Origin: Bacillus sp. HMF5848
GTDB taxonomy: Bacteria; Bacillota; Bacilli; Bacillales; HMF5848
Length of the DNA: 64,000 nt
Direction of reading: 5' to 3'
Assembly (NCBI RefSeq): GCF_003944835.1
Contig: NZ_RWIV01000001.1
Span: forward strand, 2,948,530-3,012,529
Numbering within the stretch: the stretch's first letter is position 1; each line of letters starts with the position of its first letter. Below are positions 1-8,164 of this stretch, piece by piece. The notes beneath the pieces were generated by a model. The model was not told the DNA's origin. It searched no databases and saw only the letters and a list, made by a program, of their open reading frames with translations. Both the position numbers and the translations under genes were made by a program.

Positions 1-308
1 ATCTGTTTCTCAGCAAATACGAATTCTTTTTCTGAACGAGCACGATGACGTTTTTCCGAGCGAATATAGTTATAAGCTGTATTGTTAGCCACCTTTGTAA
101 GCCATGCTGGTAGGTTATCTATACGACTGTCCGCATGATACAGCTTAACGAAAGAATCTTGTGCAATATCCTCAGCAATCGCTTGCTCCTTTACTATCAA
201 TATCACCTTTCGCACAACAAACGGATAGTACTCTCGAAACACAGCCTCAAACTCATCATTTGTAAGAGGATTTTTAGGGTTATTTTGCAAAACAGCCTTC
301 ACCTCCAC
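1..308 (-). CDS. ECF-type RNA polymerase sigma factor, 3' part cut off by window edge
   Basis: An open frame runs off the left edge and encodes about 102 residues. The sequence shows region 2 of an extracytoplasmic-function sigma factor: YYPFVVRKV in region 2.1, EDIAQDSFVKLYH in region 2.2 (core RNAP binding), and AWLTKVANNTAYNYIRSEKR in region 2.3/2.4 (-10 recognition). Region 4 lies outside the window. Two GTG codons at 308 and 302 are possible starts; I take 308 because a GGGGGAAG stretch sits a few bases upstream. Such factors usually sit next to an anti-sigma gene, which would be beyond the edge. I cannot say which ECF subgroup it belongs to. Confidence 0.8.
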   Translation of the reverse strand, partial: MEVKAVLQNNPKNPLTNDEFEAVFREYYPFVVRKVILIVKEQAIAEDIAQDSFVKLYHADSRIDNLPAWLTKVANNTAYNYIRSEKRHRARSEKEFVFAEKQ

Positions 309-766
309 CCAACTTCCCCCTCTCGTGAAAGCTCTCACTATATAGACACCAGAAAGAGGGAGTTCGTGACAGAAAAATAATTAGTTCTCTAACATTTTAC
401 CATTTCTGATATGGAAGCTGGAAAAGAGATGCGAGGCAGTAGCAAGGCTTTAAATTTTGCTTTTTTTATATTTTCACTCTAATTCGTGACTCAGCTTCTT
501 TAGTATTCACAAATATAATAACTGACCTATTTATAAGTTGAGATACTCACTTTTAGTAATGATTGTGGAAGGGATGTTTACATCTATTAATTATTTTTAT
601 TATCTCAAGCCTCGCAGCAAATCAATGGACCATCTGTATAGATTACTCTGTTTAATAAACTGCTAAGGTCTTGTCCTTTTTCATATGGACAGACACAATT
701 GTCACTATAACCTCATAAGATTGAAATATAGGCTTTTGCCTACTGAACTCTTGTGGAGGTGAAGGA
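309..766. other. Intergenic region between ECF sigma gene and sigK
   Basis: About 460 bases that are AT-rich with no convincing ORF. The left end must hold the promoter of the ECF gene: on the minus strand near 345-375 there is a weak ECF-like pair (CGAAC, then TGTCTA), too poor to call. The right end holds the sigK promoter region. I see no repeats or RNA genes here. Confidence 0.5.
694..721 (+). promoter_or_regulatory. Possible sigma-E type promoter of sigK
   Basis: CATAAGAT at 714-721 resembles the sigma-E -10 consensus (CATACANT), with a weak -35-like CACAATT at 694-700, about 14 bases upstream. It lies 45 bases before the sigK start. In B. subtilis sigK is transcribed by sigma-E with SpoIIID. 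The -35 match is poor, so this is tentative. Confidence 0.3.
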
Positions 767-1492
767 ATGTCAGGGATACTAGCTGCACTTGGGTATATGG
801 TTAAGGAAATCTTTCTATTAGTGGCGTACATTAAAAACAATGCCTTCCCACAACCTTTGTCAGCGAGCGAGGAAAAAAAGTACTTAAAGCTGCTTGAACA
901 AGGAGACGACCATGCTCGCAATATTTTAATAGAACATAATCTTCGACTTGTTGCTCATATCGTTAAAAAATTTGAAAACACCGGAGAGGACTCTGAGGAC
1001 CTGATTTCAATAGGGACTATTGGCTTAATAAAAGCTATTGAAAGCTTCTCACAAGGAAAAGGAACAAAATTAGCGACGTATGCCGCTCGTTGTATTGAGA
1101 ATGAAATTTTGATGCACTTACGAGCTCTAAAGAAAACAAAAAAAGATGTTTCCCTTCATGATCCGATTGGACAGGATAAAGAGGGAAATGAAATATCACT
1201 GATTGATGTATTAAAATCGGAAAATGAAGATGTTATTGAAACCATTCAGCTTAATTTAGAGCTTGAGAAAATCCGTGAATATATTGATATTCTCGATGAT
1301 CGTGAAAAAGAGGTTATTGTCGGACGCTTTGGTCTTGATTTGCAAAAAGAAAAAACGCAGCGAGAAATTGCGAAAGAGTTAGGCATTTCGAGGTCTTATG
1401 TATCGCGTATTGAGAAGCGTGCTTTAATGAAGATGTTTCATGAGTTTTATCGTCATGAAAAAGAAAAGCGCCGTAAGAGGTCAAAGAAATGA
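767..1492 (+). CDS. sigK: RNA polymerase sporulation sigma factor SigK, pro-protein, uninterrupted
   Basis: The 241-residue product is full length for sigma-K, which drives late mother-cell transcription in spore formation. Residues 1-20 form the hydrophobic pro-sequence ([16 protein letters not shown]) that the membrane protease SpoIVFB removes; the mature chain would begin at [10 protein letters not shown]. Regions 2 ([21 protein letters not shown]) and 4 ([19 protein letters not shown], the helix-turn-helix) are intact. In some Bacillus strains the gene is split by the skin prophage-like element; here it is one continuous frame, so no DNA rearrangement is needed. An AGGTGAAGGA stretch precedes the ATG. 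It is the only plus-strand gene in this part and stands alone. Confidence 0.97.
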   Translation: MSGILAALGYMVKEIFLLVAYIKNNAFPQPLSASEEKKYLKLLEQGDDHARNILIEHNLRLVAHIVKKFENTGEDSEDLISIGTIGLIKAIESFSQGKGTKLATYAARCIENEILMHLRALKKTKKDVSLHDPIGQDKEGNEISLIDVLKSENEDVIETIQLNLELEKIREYIDILDDREKEVIVGRFGLDLQKEKTQREIAKELGISRSYVSRIEKRALMKMFHEFYRHEKEKRRKRSKK

Positions 1493-1496
1493 TAAT

Positions 1497-1680
1497 AAAG
1501 GCGTAAGTGCCCGTCTATGAATGATAGCCAACGAGTTTTTTTAGTAAATCGCTTATTCGTATGGAGCTTATCGTAAAAGACGCCGAAGTATCTCAAGTTA
1601 CGACAATACAATATTTTTAATTGAAACTACAATTTAGGAAAATCATGGCAAGCTCTTCGTTCGAATGAGCTAGATCTACA
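1497..1680. repeat. Degenerate copy of a GC-rich intergenic repeat family
   Basis: The gene-free stretch after sigK begins AAAGGCGTAAGTGCCCGTCT and ends near GAGCTAGATCTACAC. These two ends resemble the left (AAGCGCC) and right (GGAGNTAGACAC) ends of the better copies at 6959 and 43777. The interior has diverged. Family membership is inferred from the ends only. Confidence 0.33.
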
Positions 1681-1721
1681 CAGCAGTCTAGTCAGAATTT
1701 CTCTTCGTTACTGAAATAACA

Positions 1722-1748
1722 AGGGCATCCTCCTAAGGAAGATGCCCT
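1722..1748 (-). terminator. Terminator of the LysM hydrolase gene
   Basis: The stem AGGGCATC...GATGCCCT (with an inner TCC/GGA pairing around TAA) lies 8 bases after the hydrolase stop. It is followed on the minus strand by TGTTATTT. It may also stop plus-strand reading from sigK. Confidence 0.75.
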
Positions 1749-1755
1749 CACATTG

Positions 1756-2379
1756 TTATTTTGCAAAAACATGGTTTCCAATTACAACAGTTGTTTCTCG
1801 AGCACGAAGCCATTGGTTTGACGTTTTGCTAGGATTATAAAAAAATAATGATCCTGACCCTTGTCCACGAAATGCAAGTGCTTCTTCAGCAGCACGCATA
1901 GATGCGGCGGACGGTTGATTATATAAACGACCATCTTTAACTGGTGAAAACGCATAATAGCCATTATCCACCTGATAAATTACACCCTTAATGCTATTAG
2001 GAAACAGATCGCTATCAACACGATTTAAAACAACTGTACCTACTGCTACTTTACCAGCATATGATTCACCCTCAGCCTCAGCGTGGATAATCTGTGCAAG
2101 CAAATATTTTTCTGATTGAGTAACAGTTGTGTGTGTGTGTGGTATTTTAATTGTTTCTCCAGCATACAGCGAGTAATTCGAACGATTATTTGATTGTTTA
2201 ATAGCGTCCATTGAGACATTAAATTTCTTAGATAAGTTCCAGAATGTATCACCTGACTGGACTTTATAATAGTTATATGAAGCTGCTGCTTCTGCATTAA
2301 TTTGATTAATTGAGAAGATTGATAGTGTAAGCGCTGACGTAATTAATAGTTTCTTTATCGTTTTAAAAGTTTTTTTCAT
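1756..2379 (-). CDS. Secreted LysM plus SleB/CwlJ-type cell wall hydrolase
   Basis: The 207-residue protein has a signal peptide (KTIKKLLITSALTLSIFS, likely cut after AEA at about residue 31). A single LysM peptidoglycan-binding motif follows at about 37-80 (YKVQSGDTFWNLSKKF), then a hydrolase_2 domain at about 92-206 with the probable catalytic glutamate E101 in QIIHAEAEGE. This domain occurs in the spore cortex lytic enzymes SleB and CwlJ, and in paralogues such as YkvT. Its position beside sigK would suit a spore wall role, but nothing proves spore expression. It is monocistronic with its own terminator. I cannot assign an exact B. subtilis orthologue. Confidence 0.88.
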   Translation of the reverse strand: MKKTFKTIKKLLITSALTLSIFSINQINAEAAASYNYYKVQSGDTFWNLSKKFNVSMDAIKQSNNRSNYSLYAGETIKIPHTHTTVTQSEKYLLAQIIHAEAEGESYAGKVAVGTVVLNRVDSDLFPNSIKGVIYQVDNGYYAFSPVKDGRLYNQPSAASMRAAEEALAFRGQGSGSLFFYNPSKTSNQWLRARETTVVIGNHVFAK

Positions 2380-2691
2380 CTTTATTACCTCCTGAAGTTG
2401 TCCTTCACAATTACTAGGTTATCAAGAAAACTAGTAATCTTCTATGTACAAAACATGGTATGACTAGGAATTTTTTTCATTATTATTTCATTTATATTAC
2501 AGCGTAACAATTCAAAGTCAATCCAGAAGGTAGTTTTACAGTTTTATATATTATAGATTGTATTTCCATTAAAAATAGCTAAACTTATACAGATTATCCC
2601 TTTCTTAGTAATAATTACACACAACAATATTGGACTGAAAATGTGAAAAACAATATGTAAGTTAGGCTGCCGTGATTATTATCTTAAGAAA

Positions 2692-2719
2692 GGAAGCACA
2701 AGAACCGTCCCCAGTCTGC
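2692..2719. repeat. Short repeat fragment of the GGGGACGGTTCTTGTGC type
   Basis: The sequence GGAAGCACAAGAACCGTCCC is, from memory, a fragment of a repeat scattered in many Bacillaceae genomes, often near REP-type transposases. Only this one short piece is visible in the window. The rest of 2380-2762 is AT-rich and holds the promoter of the hydrolase gene at its left end; I see no gene there. Confidence 0.3.
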
Positions 2720-2723
2720 CGTT

Positions 2724-2761
2724 AAAAGAAATACGCAGCCCTAGATTTGCTAGGACTGCGT
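2724..2761 (-). terminator. Terminator of the moeA-mobB-moaE-moaD-moaA run
   Basis: A stem ACGCAGCCCTAG / CTAGGACTGCGT closes directly after the moaA stop codon and is followed on the minus strand by ATTTCTTTT. It ends the molybdenum cofactor operon. Confidence 0.85.
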
Positions 2762-2762
2762 G

Positions 2763-3779
2763 TTAACCACCTATATACGACATTTCTATTTTTCTTTTAC
2801 GAGCGCTTTCTTCGGTTCGTTCATCTGAATATCTATCTGCCCGACGCTCCCAAACTTTCACGATAGCATCACTTATGTCTTCATCAGTCATGGCGTCATC
2901 GCGTAATAGTTTGCGAATATCAAATCCAGTTTCAGCAAACAAACATGTATACAGTTTTCCTTCTGTGGAAATACGAGCACGTGTACAGCTTGAGCAGAAT
3001 GTTTCTGTAACTGATGATATAAAACCAACCTCAGTGTTTGTTCCTACATAACGATATCGCTTAGCTACGTCACCATATACTTGTCCTTCAACAACCTCAA
3101 GTGGATATTCATTATGAATTAGATTATGAATTTCCTTTTTGGAAATGACCTGTTCATAATTCCAACCGTTTGTGCTGCCTACGTCCATAAATTCTATAAA
3201 GCGGAGGGTTATGCCCTCATTTTTAAAATGCGATGCCATCGGTAAAATTTGCGAGTCATTTAACCCTTTTTTTACAACCATGTTTATCTTAACACCAAGA
3301 CCCGCTCTTCTTGCAGCATCTATACCTTTTAAAACAGGCTTCACTTGAACACCACGACCATTAATTTGCTGGAATAGGTCGCTATCAAGAGCATCTAAGC
3401 TTACATTTACTCTTTTTAAGCCCGCATCCTTCAAAGCTTTTGCATGTTTAGGTAAAAATATCCCGTTCGTTGTTAAAGCAATATCGCGGAGGCCTTCAAT
3501 GCTTGTTAACATTGAAACCAGTAATGGTAAATCCTTACGCATTAATGGTTCGCCACCTGTGAGCCTTACTTTTTCAACGCCTAGATGTACAAATATTGTT
3601 GCTAGACGCTTTATCTCATCGAAATTCAACATCTCGCTGCGCGGTAAAAAAGCAAAATCAGGTCCAAACACTTCCGCTGGCATACAATATGAGCAACGAA
3701 AATTACAACGGTCAGTAACTGATATTCGTAAGTCTTTAAGCGGTCGCTTTAACGTATCTATATATTTAGTACCCTTCAT
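2763..3779 (-). CDS. moaA: GTP 3',8-cyclase MoaA (molybdenum cofactor step 1)
   Basis: A radical-SAM enzyme that, with MoaC, turns GTP into cyclic pyranopterin monophosphate. The 338-residue product carries the SAM-type 4Fe-4S motif CNFRCSYC (C25, C29, C32). Near the C-terminus it has the second cluster site ([19 protein letters not shown]), which binds the substrate. It lacks the double-glycine C-terminus of human MOCS1A and ends SYIGG. I chose the ATG at 3779 because GGGGAG lies 9 bases upstream; a TTG at 3803 in the same frame has no good ribosome site. It is the last gene of the moeA-to-moaA run, 94 bases after moaD. Confidence 0.95.
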   Translation of the reverse strand: MKGTKYIDTLKRPLKDLRISVTDRCNFRCSYCMPAEVFGPDFAFLPRSEMLNFDEIKRLATIFVHLGVEKVRLTGGEPLMRKDLPLLVSMLTSIEGLRDIALTTNGIFLPKHAKALKDAGLKRVNVSLDALDSDLFQQINGRGVQVKPVLKGIDAARRAGLGVKINMVVKKGLNDSQILPMASHFKNEGITLRFIEFMDVGSTNGWNYEQVISKKEIHNLIHNEYPLEVVEGQVYGDVAKRYRYVGTNTEVGFISSVTETFCSSCTRARISTEGKLYTCLFAETGFDIRKLLRDDAMTDEDISDAIVKVWERRADRYSDERTEESARKRKIEMSYIGG

Positions 3780-3873
3780 ATTTTCTTCTCCCCAGGTAGC
3801 CAAAATTAATTAGCTTTTATTTTATTGTAAAATATCCTGTGAGACCATACAGTTACAATTATCACAGAACTAT

Positions 3874-4110
3874 TTACCCACCACTTACTGGTGGAATTAA
3901 GGCAACAGTATCACCATTTTTAATCGTATCATCTTCTAGGGCGTATTCTTCATTAATAGCAACCATTACACTATTTAGCCCTTGTAAATTATATTCACTT
4001 TTTAATAATTGTAACAGTTCTTTTACTGTCGTTGAAGAAATATCTAATGTTATCCTCTCTTTACCAGCGGCTTCCTGTAAATGAGCAAATAGTAAAATAT
4101 TAATCATCAA
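3874..4110 (-). CDS. moaD: Molybdopterin synthase small subunit MoaD
   Basis: A ubiquitin-fold sulfur carrier of 78 residues that ends in the functional Gly-Gly (PPVSGG). The terminal glycine is adenylated by a MoeB/ThiF-type enzyme and sulfurated, then donates sulfur in the MoaE complex. The hydrophobic pattern (NILLFAHLQEAAGKERITLD at the start, GDTVALIPPVSGG at the end) is typical. The start overlaps the end of moaE by 11 bases, so the two subunits are likely translationally coupled. No moeB is visible in this block; the activating enzyme must come from elsewhere. Confidence 0.92.
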   Translation of the reverse strand: MMINILLFAHLQEAAGKERITLDISSTTVKELLQLLKSEYNLQGLNSVMVAINEEYALEDDTIKNGDTVALIPPVSGG

Positions 4111-4576
4111 ATCCCTCCTCTTTTGGTGGATGTCCTTGCGGGTATGCCTTTGTTTCTAATTGATCCCCAATCCATGATTCGCCATCCTCCCAAAATTCTT
4201 TTTTCCAAATAGGTACTATTTCTTTAATCCGTTCAATGGCATATTCATTTGCTTCATATGCATCTTTACGGTGAGGTGTAGAAACAGCAATCACAACCGC
4301 GATCTCTGTTATATCAAGCCGCCCGATTCGATGGGTAATCGCAACCTTTGCTTTGCCCCATTTTTCCTTTATTTCATTACCAATCTGTTCAAGCTTCTTT
4401 TCAGCCATTGGCACATAAGCATCATACTCTAGATATAGTGTTTTTTTTCCTTTTGTTAATTCACGCACCGTACCAATAAAGGTTGTAATAGCTCCTGCAT
4501 TTCGACAAACAACTTTATTCGTTACGTGTTCTATATTAATGGGATTCGTTGTGATTTCAAAAAGCTTCTCATTCAT
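4100..4576 (-). CDS. moaE: Molybdopterin synthase catalytic subunit MoaE
   Basis: The large subunit of molybdopterin synthase, which places two sulfurs from MoaD onto precursor Z. The 158-residue chain shows the conserved ITTFIGTVRE near the N-terminus, HRIGRLDITEIAVVIAVSTPHR in the middle and the catalytic lysine segment VPIWKKEFWEDG, followed by W-I-G. Length is normal for the family. It overlaps mobB by 4 bases upstream and moaD by 11 downstream, so all three are read as one unit. Confidence 0.95.
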   Translation of the reverse strand: MNEKLFEITTNPINIEHVTNKVVCRNAGAITTFIGTVRELTKGKKTLYLEYDAYVPMAEKKLEQIGNEIKEKWGKAKVAITHRIGRLDITEIAVVIAVSTPHRKDAYEANEYAIERIKEIVPIWKKEFWEDGESWIGDQLETKAYPQGHPPKEEGFDD

Positions 4577-5103
4577 AGTAGACTCCTTATATAGTTATTA
4601 ATCCAATTCATAAATAATTGTTCATCTTGTATCATGAATATCGGAACGTTTTTCATTTTTACACTAGCTAAATCTATCCAAGAAATACATGCCACTACAT
4701 TGTTTAATTGCATGAGTGATTGAAAGTCTTCCTTACTTTTCACCATTATAATTTTCGGATATGTTAGCTTTTTATATCCTTCAACAACTATCATGTCAAC
4801 CTCGAGAGCCTCGTATAATTTCAATATGCTCTTAATAGAAAATGAAGGTGTGGACGCCGTTATTTGTATCGTTCCCTCTCCTTCAACTGCAGCCACTAAC
4901 GCACCAGCCTGCTTATGCTTAGTTGAATCTTTAGACAGAGACAAATCTAACGGTGTTCCTCCATGACCATGATGCTTTAATGCCCCTATTCTCAGTCCTT
5001 CACTTGATAGCAATTCAATGATTTTTGTTGTAAGGGTAGTTTTCCCACTATTTTGGTACCCAACTATTTGTAGTATAGGTATCTGCTTATCTACCACGGC
5101 CAT
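4573..5103 (-). CDS. mobB: Molybdopterin-guanine dinucleotide biosynthesis adaptor MobB
   Basis: A 176-residue P-loop GTP-binding protein that helps MobA attach GMP to molybdopterin. The Walker A loop is GYQNSGKTTL at about residues 15-24, with MIVVEGYKK as the Walker B-like strand and KHHGHGG as the family histidine patch. It overlaps moeA upstream by 13 bases and moaE downstream by 4. Its partner mobA is 5 kb away at 10462 and not in the same run. Confidence 0.92.
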   Translation of the reverse strand: MAVVDKQIPILQIVGYQNSGKTTLTTKIIELLSSEGLRIGALKHHGHGGTPLDLSLSKDSTKHKQAGALVAAVEGEGTIQITASTPSFSIKSILKLYEALEVDMIVVEGYKKLTYPKIIMVKSKEDFQSLMQLNNVVACISWIDLASVKMKNVPIFMIQDEQLFMNWINNYIRSLL

Positions 5104-6353
5104 TCGGATCCTTCATTGTCCTCTAAAAGTAAGACATCTACGATAGCACCTTTTTCATACCCGCGTGTTCCACCAGGCAATACCATAAGAGCATTAGCTT
5201 TTGCAAGTGACGAAACAGCATTCGATTTATCAAACCCGCTAGGTTGAATCGTGATCATTCCATTATCATAGGATAGCGCACTACGCACGAATCTAGTAAA
5301 TGGATTCGGTTTTGGGTAATCCACTTGTAGCACTGCTTTCGTGTTTTTCAAATGAGGCATGCTACTATACATCATCGTTCTAATAACAGGTCTAGCATAT
5401 AACTCAAAACCTACGTAACAGGCTGACGGATTACCAGACAACCCAAATAAAAGCTTACCATCCTTTTGTGCAACAGTTGTTACACTTCCAGGGCGCATAG
5501 CAATCTTGTTGAATAATACGGTCGCACCTAATTTATCATAAATAGCTGGTAAATAATCGTAGTCTCCTACCGACACGCCACCGGTTGTAATTAGTATATC
5601 CACTTTATCTATTGCTTCTTTTACAGCTTCGTGGCAAGCTTCAAAGTCATCTGCTAGCTTACCAAAGTATTTCGGTATAGCTCCCACTCTTTCAATCTGC
5701 GCTGTTATCATATGAGCGTTGCTATTTCGTATTTTTCCGGGCACTAGCTCTTCATTCACATCTAGCAGCTCTGTCCCTGTAGCAAATAGTCCTACAATTG
5801 GTTTTTTTGCAACATGTACCCTACTGTATCCAAATGTAGCAAGTAGTGCTTTTATTCCAGGGTTGATTATATCTCCCTTTTTAGCAAGTAAAGCTCCAAT
5901 TTGAGTATCTTCACCCTCAAAGGATATATTATCTCCTGGGTGTAGTCTTCTTTTAATAACAACATATGTTTTATCGTTTTTTACAACTTCCTTAGTAAGC
6001 TCGAGCATAATAACAGCATTACTACCTTCTGGCATTTGTGCACCAGTCATAATTCTAACAGCTTGACCACGTTCAAGACTCTTTGAAACAGCTCCTGCTC
6101 CTATACAATCAACAACTTCTAGCTCTATTGGATTGTGACTATTAGCTTCTATTGTATCTTCTGCGATAATAGCAAAACCATCTAATGGCGATCGGTCAAA
6201 TGGAGGAACATTATGTGTCGCAATTAAATCTTCTGCTAAATATCGACCATAACTTTCTTCTATTGTGACTACCTCCTGTGTTCCTGGTTTTGCGTATTTC
6301 ATGACTCTTTCCACTGCTTCTTTAACAGCAACTGGTTGTCTTTTTTCAATCAT
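5091..6353 (-). CDS. moeA: Molybdopterin molybdenumtransferase MoeA
   Basis: It inserts molybdate into adenylated molybdopterin. The 420-residue chain has the usual order: the MoeA N-terminal region with PPFDRSPLDGFAI, the molybdopterin-binding (MogA-like) domain with ITTGGVSVGDYDYL and GLSGNPSACYVGFE, and the C-terminal beta-barrel. I start it at the ATG at 6353, with GAGGAG 11 bases upstream; a GTG four codons earlier lies inside that ribosome site. It is the first gene of the minus-strand cofactor run and is divergent from moaC across an 88-101 base gap that holds a strong dyad (see 6404-6435). Confidence 0.95.
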   Translation of the reverse strand: MIEKRQPVAVKEAVERVMKYAKPGTQEVVTIEESYGRYLAEDLIATHNVPPFDRSPLDGFAIIAEDTIEANSHNPIELEVVDCIGAGAVSKSLERGQAVRIMTGAQMPEGSNAVIMLELTKEVVKNDKTYVVIKRRLHPGDNISFEGEDTQIGALLAKKGDIINPGIKALLATFGYSRVHVAKKPIVGLFATGTELLDVNEELVPGKIRNSNAHMITAQIERVGAIPKYFGKLADDFEACHEAVKEAIDKVDILITTGGVSVGDYDYLPAIYDKLGATVLFNKIAMRPGSVTTVAQKDGKLLFGLSGNPSACYVGFELYARPVIRTMMYSSMPHLKNTKAVLQVDYPKPNPFTRFVRSALSYDNGMITIQPSGFDKSNAVSSLAKANALMVLPGGTRGYEKGAIVDVLLLEDNEGSEWPW

Positions 6354-6403
6354 GGATCCAATCACTCCTCAATCTTCAAGAAAAAATCATAACTTTTTAT
6401 TAT

Positions 6404-6435
6404 AATATGCTATACTACCCCTAGCATAGCATATT
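6404..6435. promoter_or_regulatory. Near-perfect 14-bp inverted repeat between moeA and moaC
   Basis: Arms AATATGCTATACTA (6404-6417) and TAGCATAGCATATT (6422-6435) pair at 13 of 14 positions around CCCC. The dyad is central in the divergent intergenic region and overlaps TATA-like stretches on both strands. This is what an operator for a dimeric or tetrameric regulator would look like. No known regulator is recognised. Confidence 0.65.
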
Positions 6436-6453
6436 TACATAGAGGTGAATATT

Positions 6454-6954
6454 ATGAAAGATTTTACACACTTTAACGAAGAAGGCCGTGCCAAGATGGT
6501 CGATATTAGTAACAAAAGCGAAACGGAACGAATTGCAATTGCCACAGCAAGTATCATTGTCTCGACAGCAATTTATGAAAACATTACGAAGCAACAAAAT
6601 AAAAAAGGAGATGTTTTAGCAGTTGCTCAAGTAGCGGGTATCATGGCTGCCAAGCAAACATCAAACATTATTCCTATGTGTCATCCTATTATTCTGCGAG
6701 GTGTGGACATCTCCTTCACTTGGGAAGAACGCGATGATAATGACTATAAACTAATTATTACTGTCTATGTAAAGACAATTGGTAGTACTGGGGTTGAAAT
6801 GGAAGCTTTAACAGCTGCTTCCGCTACCGCGCTTACCGTGTATGATATGTGTAAAGCAATAGATAAAGGTATGATTATTGGGCCTACCTATTTACAGAAA
6901 AAAACCGGTGGTAAAAATGGCGACTTTGAAATGGAAAAAGAAATTCATTTTTAG
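6454..6954 (+). CDS. moaC: Cyclic pyranopterin monophosphate synthase MoaC
   Basis: It works with MoaA to make cyclic pyranopterin monophosphate from GTP. The 166-residue chain carries family motifs [15 protein letters not shown] and [20 protein letters not shown], then [10 protein letters not shown] with the active-site lysine region near the C-terminus. I use the ATG at 6454 because GAGGTG lies 6 bases upstream; the upstream in-frame ATG at 6445 lies within that site. It is alone on the plus strand, divergent from moeA, with which it probably shares regulation. Confidence 0.95.
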   Translation: MKDFTHFNEEGRAKMVDISNKSETERIAIATASIIVSTAIYENITKQQNKKGDVLAVAQVAGIMAAKQTSNIIPMCHPIILRGVDISFTWEERDDNDYKLIITVYVKTIGSTGVEMEALTAASATALTVYDMCKAIDKGMIIGPTYLQKKTGGKNGDFEMEKEIHF

Positions 6955-6958
6955 TAAT

Positions 6959-7090
6959 CAGAAAAGTGCAAGCGCCGCCTTGCTCAGCTCCTATTAGCTT
7001 AAGACGTACTCCTCAGGAAGGGCCTACCTCCGGAGGGGGGCGGCTTAAGACTTCGAGGGGCAAGGCACTGGAACGTACTTACATTTCCTT
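6959..7090. repeat. GC-rich intergenic repeat, best copy of the family
   Basis: The stretch after moaC begins AGAAAAGTGCAAGCGCCG and ends CAAGGCACTGGAACG. It contains internal inverted repeats (CTTAAGACGT / CGGCTTAAGAC, CCTCCGGAGG). Its composition is far more GC-rich than the neighbours. The start resembles the GAAAAGCGGAAGCGCC repeat I know from Bacillaceae genomes. Related ends occur at 43777 and 60215. Confidence 0.55.
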
Positions 7091-7194
7091 ATATTGGTTT
7101 TACTTTTAATTCCAAATCTAGTAGCCAAGAAAGCATATGCACCTTCACCACATAAATAAGCTTCAACTAATTTCCTTTTAAATCCTATTTGACC

Positions 7195-7241
7195 ACAAAA
7201 ACACCCCAAGAGTTAGAATTAGTTCGTCTAACTTTTGGGGT
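7195..7241 (-). terminator. Terminator of tatC
   Basis: A long stem ACCCCAAGAGTTAGA / TCTAACTTTTGGGGT (7203-7217 and 7227-7241) is followed on the minus strand by GTTTTTG. It lies 40 bases beyond the tatC stop. Confidence 0.88.
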
Positions 7242-7280
7242 ACACATCAATCAGCGGTTTTTTTGTGCAGTTTCTTTCCC

Positions 7281-8027
7281 CTATTCTGATACTGCGAACT
7301 CTTTTTCTTCTTTAGCCAATCTTTTTTGCCTACGTTTATAGACAATTTTAGAAAGACCAATACTAAGTTCGTATAATACTAGTAATGGGATGGTCACAAG
7401 GAAATCAGAAATAAAATCTGGTGGTGAAATAGAAACAGAAATTACAATTAATACAAAGTAAGCATATTTTCGAATTCGTGTCATTACATATGGATTTATA
7501 ATCCCTAGACTTGTTAAGAACATAACGACAATTGGCAATTCAAATAGAACAGCAAAAGGTATAGTCATGTGTAATACAAAACGAAAGTACTTTTCCGTTG
7601 TAAACATTGTTTCGAACATATCACTGCCTAAGCCTACTAGAAAATCCATAATAACTGGTAATATAACAAAATATCCAAAACAAAGACCTAATATAAAAAG
7701 TAAAAACAACGCGGGAATATAGCCTAATGCCAATCTACGTTCATGTGGGTGTAAAGCCGGCTTAACAAACAGCCATACTTGAAATGCAATGACAGGAATT
7801 GAAGCAATAATAGCTGCCACTCCTGATAACATAAAGTAAACCCACAAAATATCACTAGGTCCTAGCACTGTTAAATTAAATTCTAAATCTCGAACGAGCC
7901 AATTATATATATCCTGTACATAAATGAAGCTAACAATAAAAAATGTGATAAAAGCTACCAATGAAATGATAACTCGTTTTCTAAGCTCATCTAAATGGTC
8001 AACTAAATTCATGCTTTTATCTTCCAT
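7281..8027 (-). CDS. tatC: Twin-arginine translocase subunit TatC
   Basis: The integral membrane receptor of the Tat pathway, which exports folded, often cofactor-loaded proteins. The 248-residue chain begins MEDKSMNLVDHLDELRKR, the conserved N-terminal signature, and has six hydrophobic segments. FVKPALHPHERR is the loop signature and TIPFAVLFELPIVV a conserved segment. The ATG at 8027 is chosen with AAGGTG 6 bases before it. No tatA is found beside it, so the partner subunit must be elsewhere. It lies between the cofactor genes and fnr, which suits export of a molybdoenzyme, but that is inference. Confidence 0.94.
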   Translation of the reverse strand: MEDKSMNLVDHLDELRKRVIISLVAFITFFIVSFIYVQDIYNWLVRDLEFNLTVLGPSDILWVYFMLSGVAAIIASIPVIAFQVWLFVKPALHPHERRLALGYIPALFLLFILGLCFGYFVILPVIMDFLVGLGSDMFETMFTTEKYFRFVLHMTIPFAVLFELPIVVMFLTSLGIINPYVMTRIRKYAYFVLIVISVSISPPDFISDFLVTIPLLVLYELSIGLSKIVYKRRQKRLAKEEKEFAVSE

Positions 8028-8164
8028 ATGCCACACCTTACCTGCAATAGTATTTTGTATAATAGCTATTAATACTATTTATACTTACTATAGTATAGCC
8101 CTAAAATAGTCGAAAAAAAAGACCTATATAACGGTTCACTAATTTTACAAAATTTATAAATTGG

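Noticed and set aside
3804-3873. Possible Fnr-like site CTGTGA...TCACAG between moaD and moaA
   Set aside because: The half-sites are 19 bases apart rather than 6, so it is more likely a simple hairpin in the intergenic mRNA.
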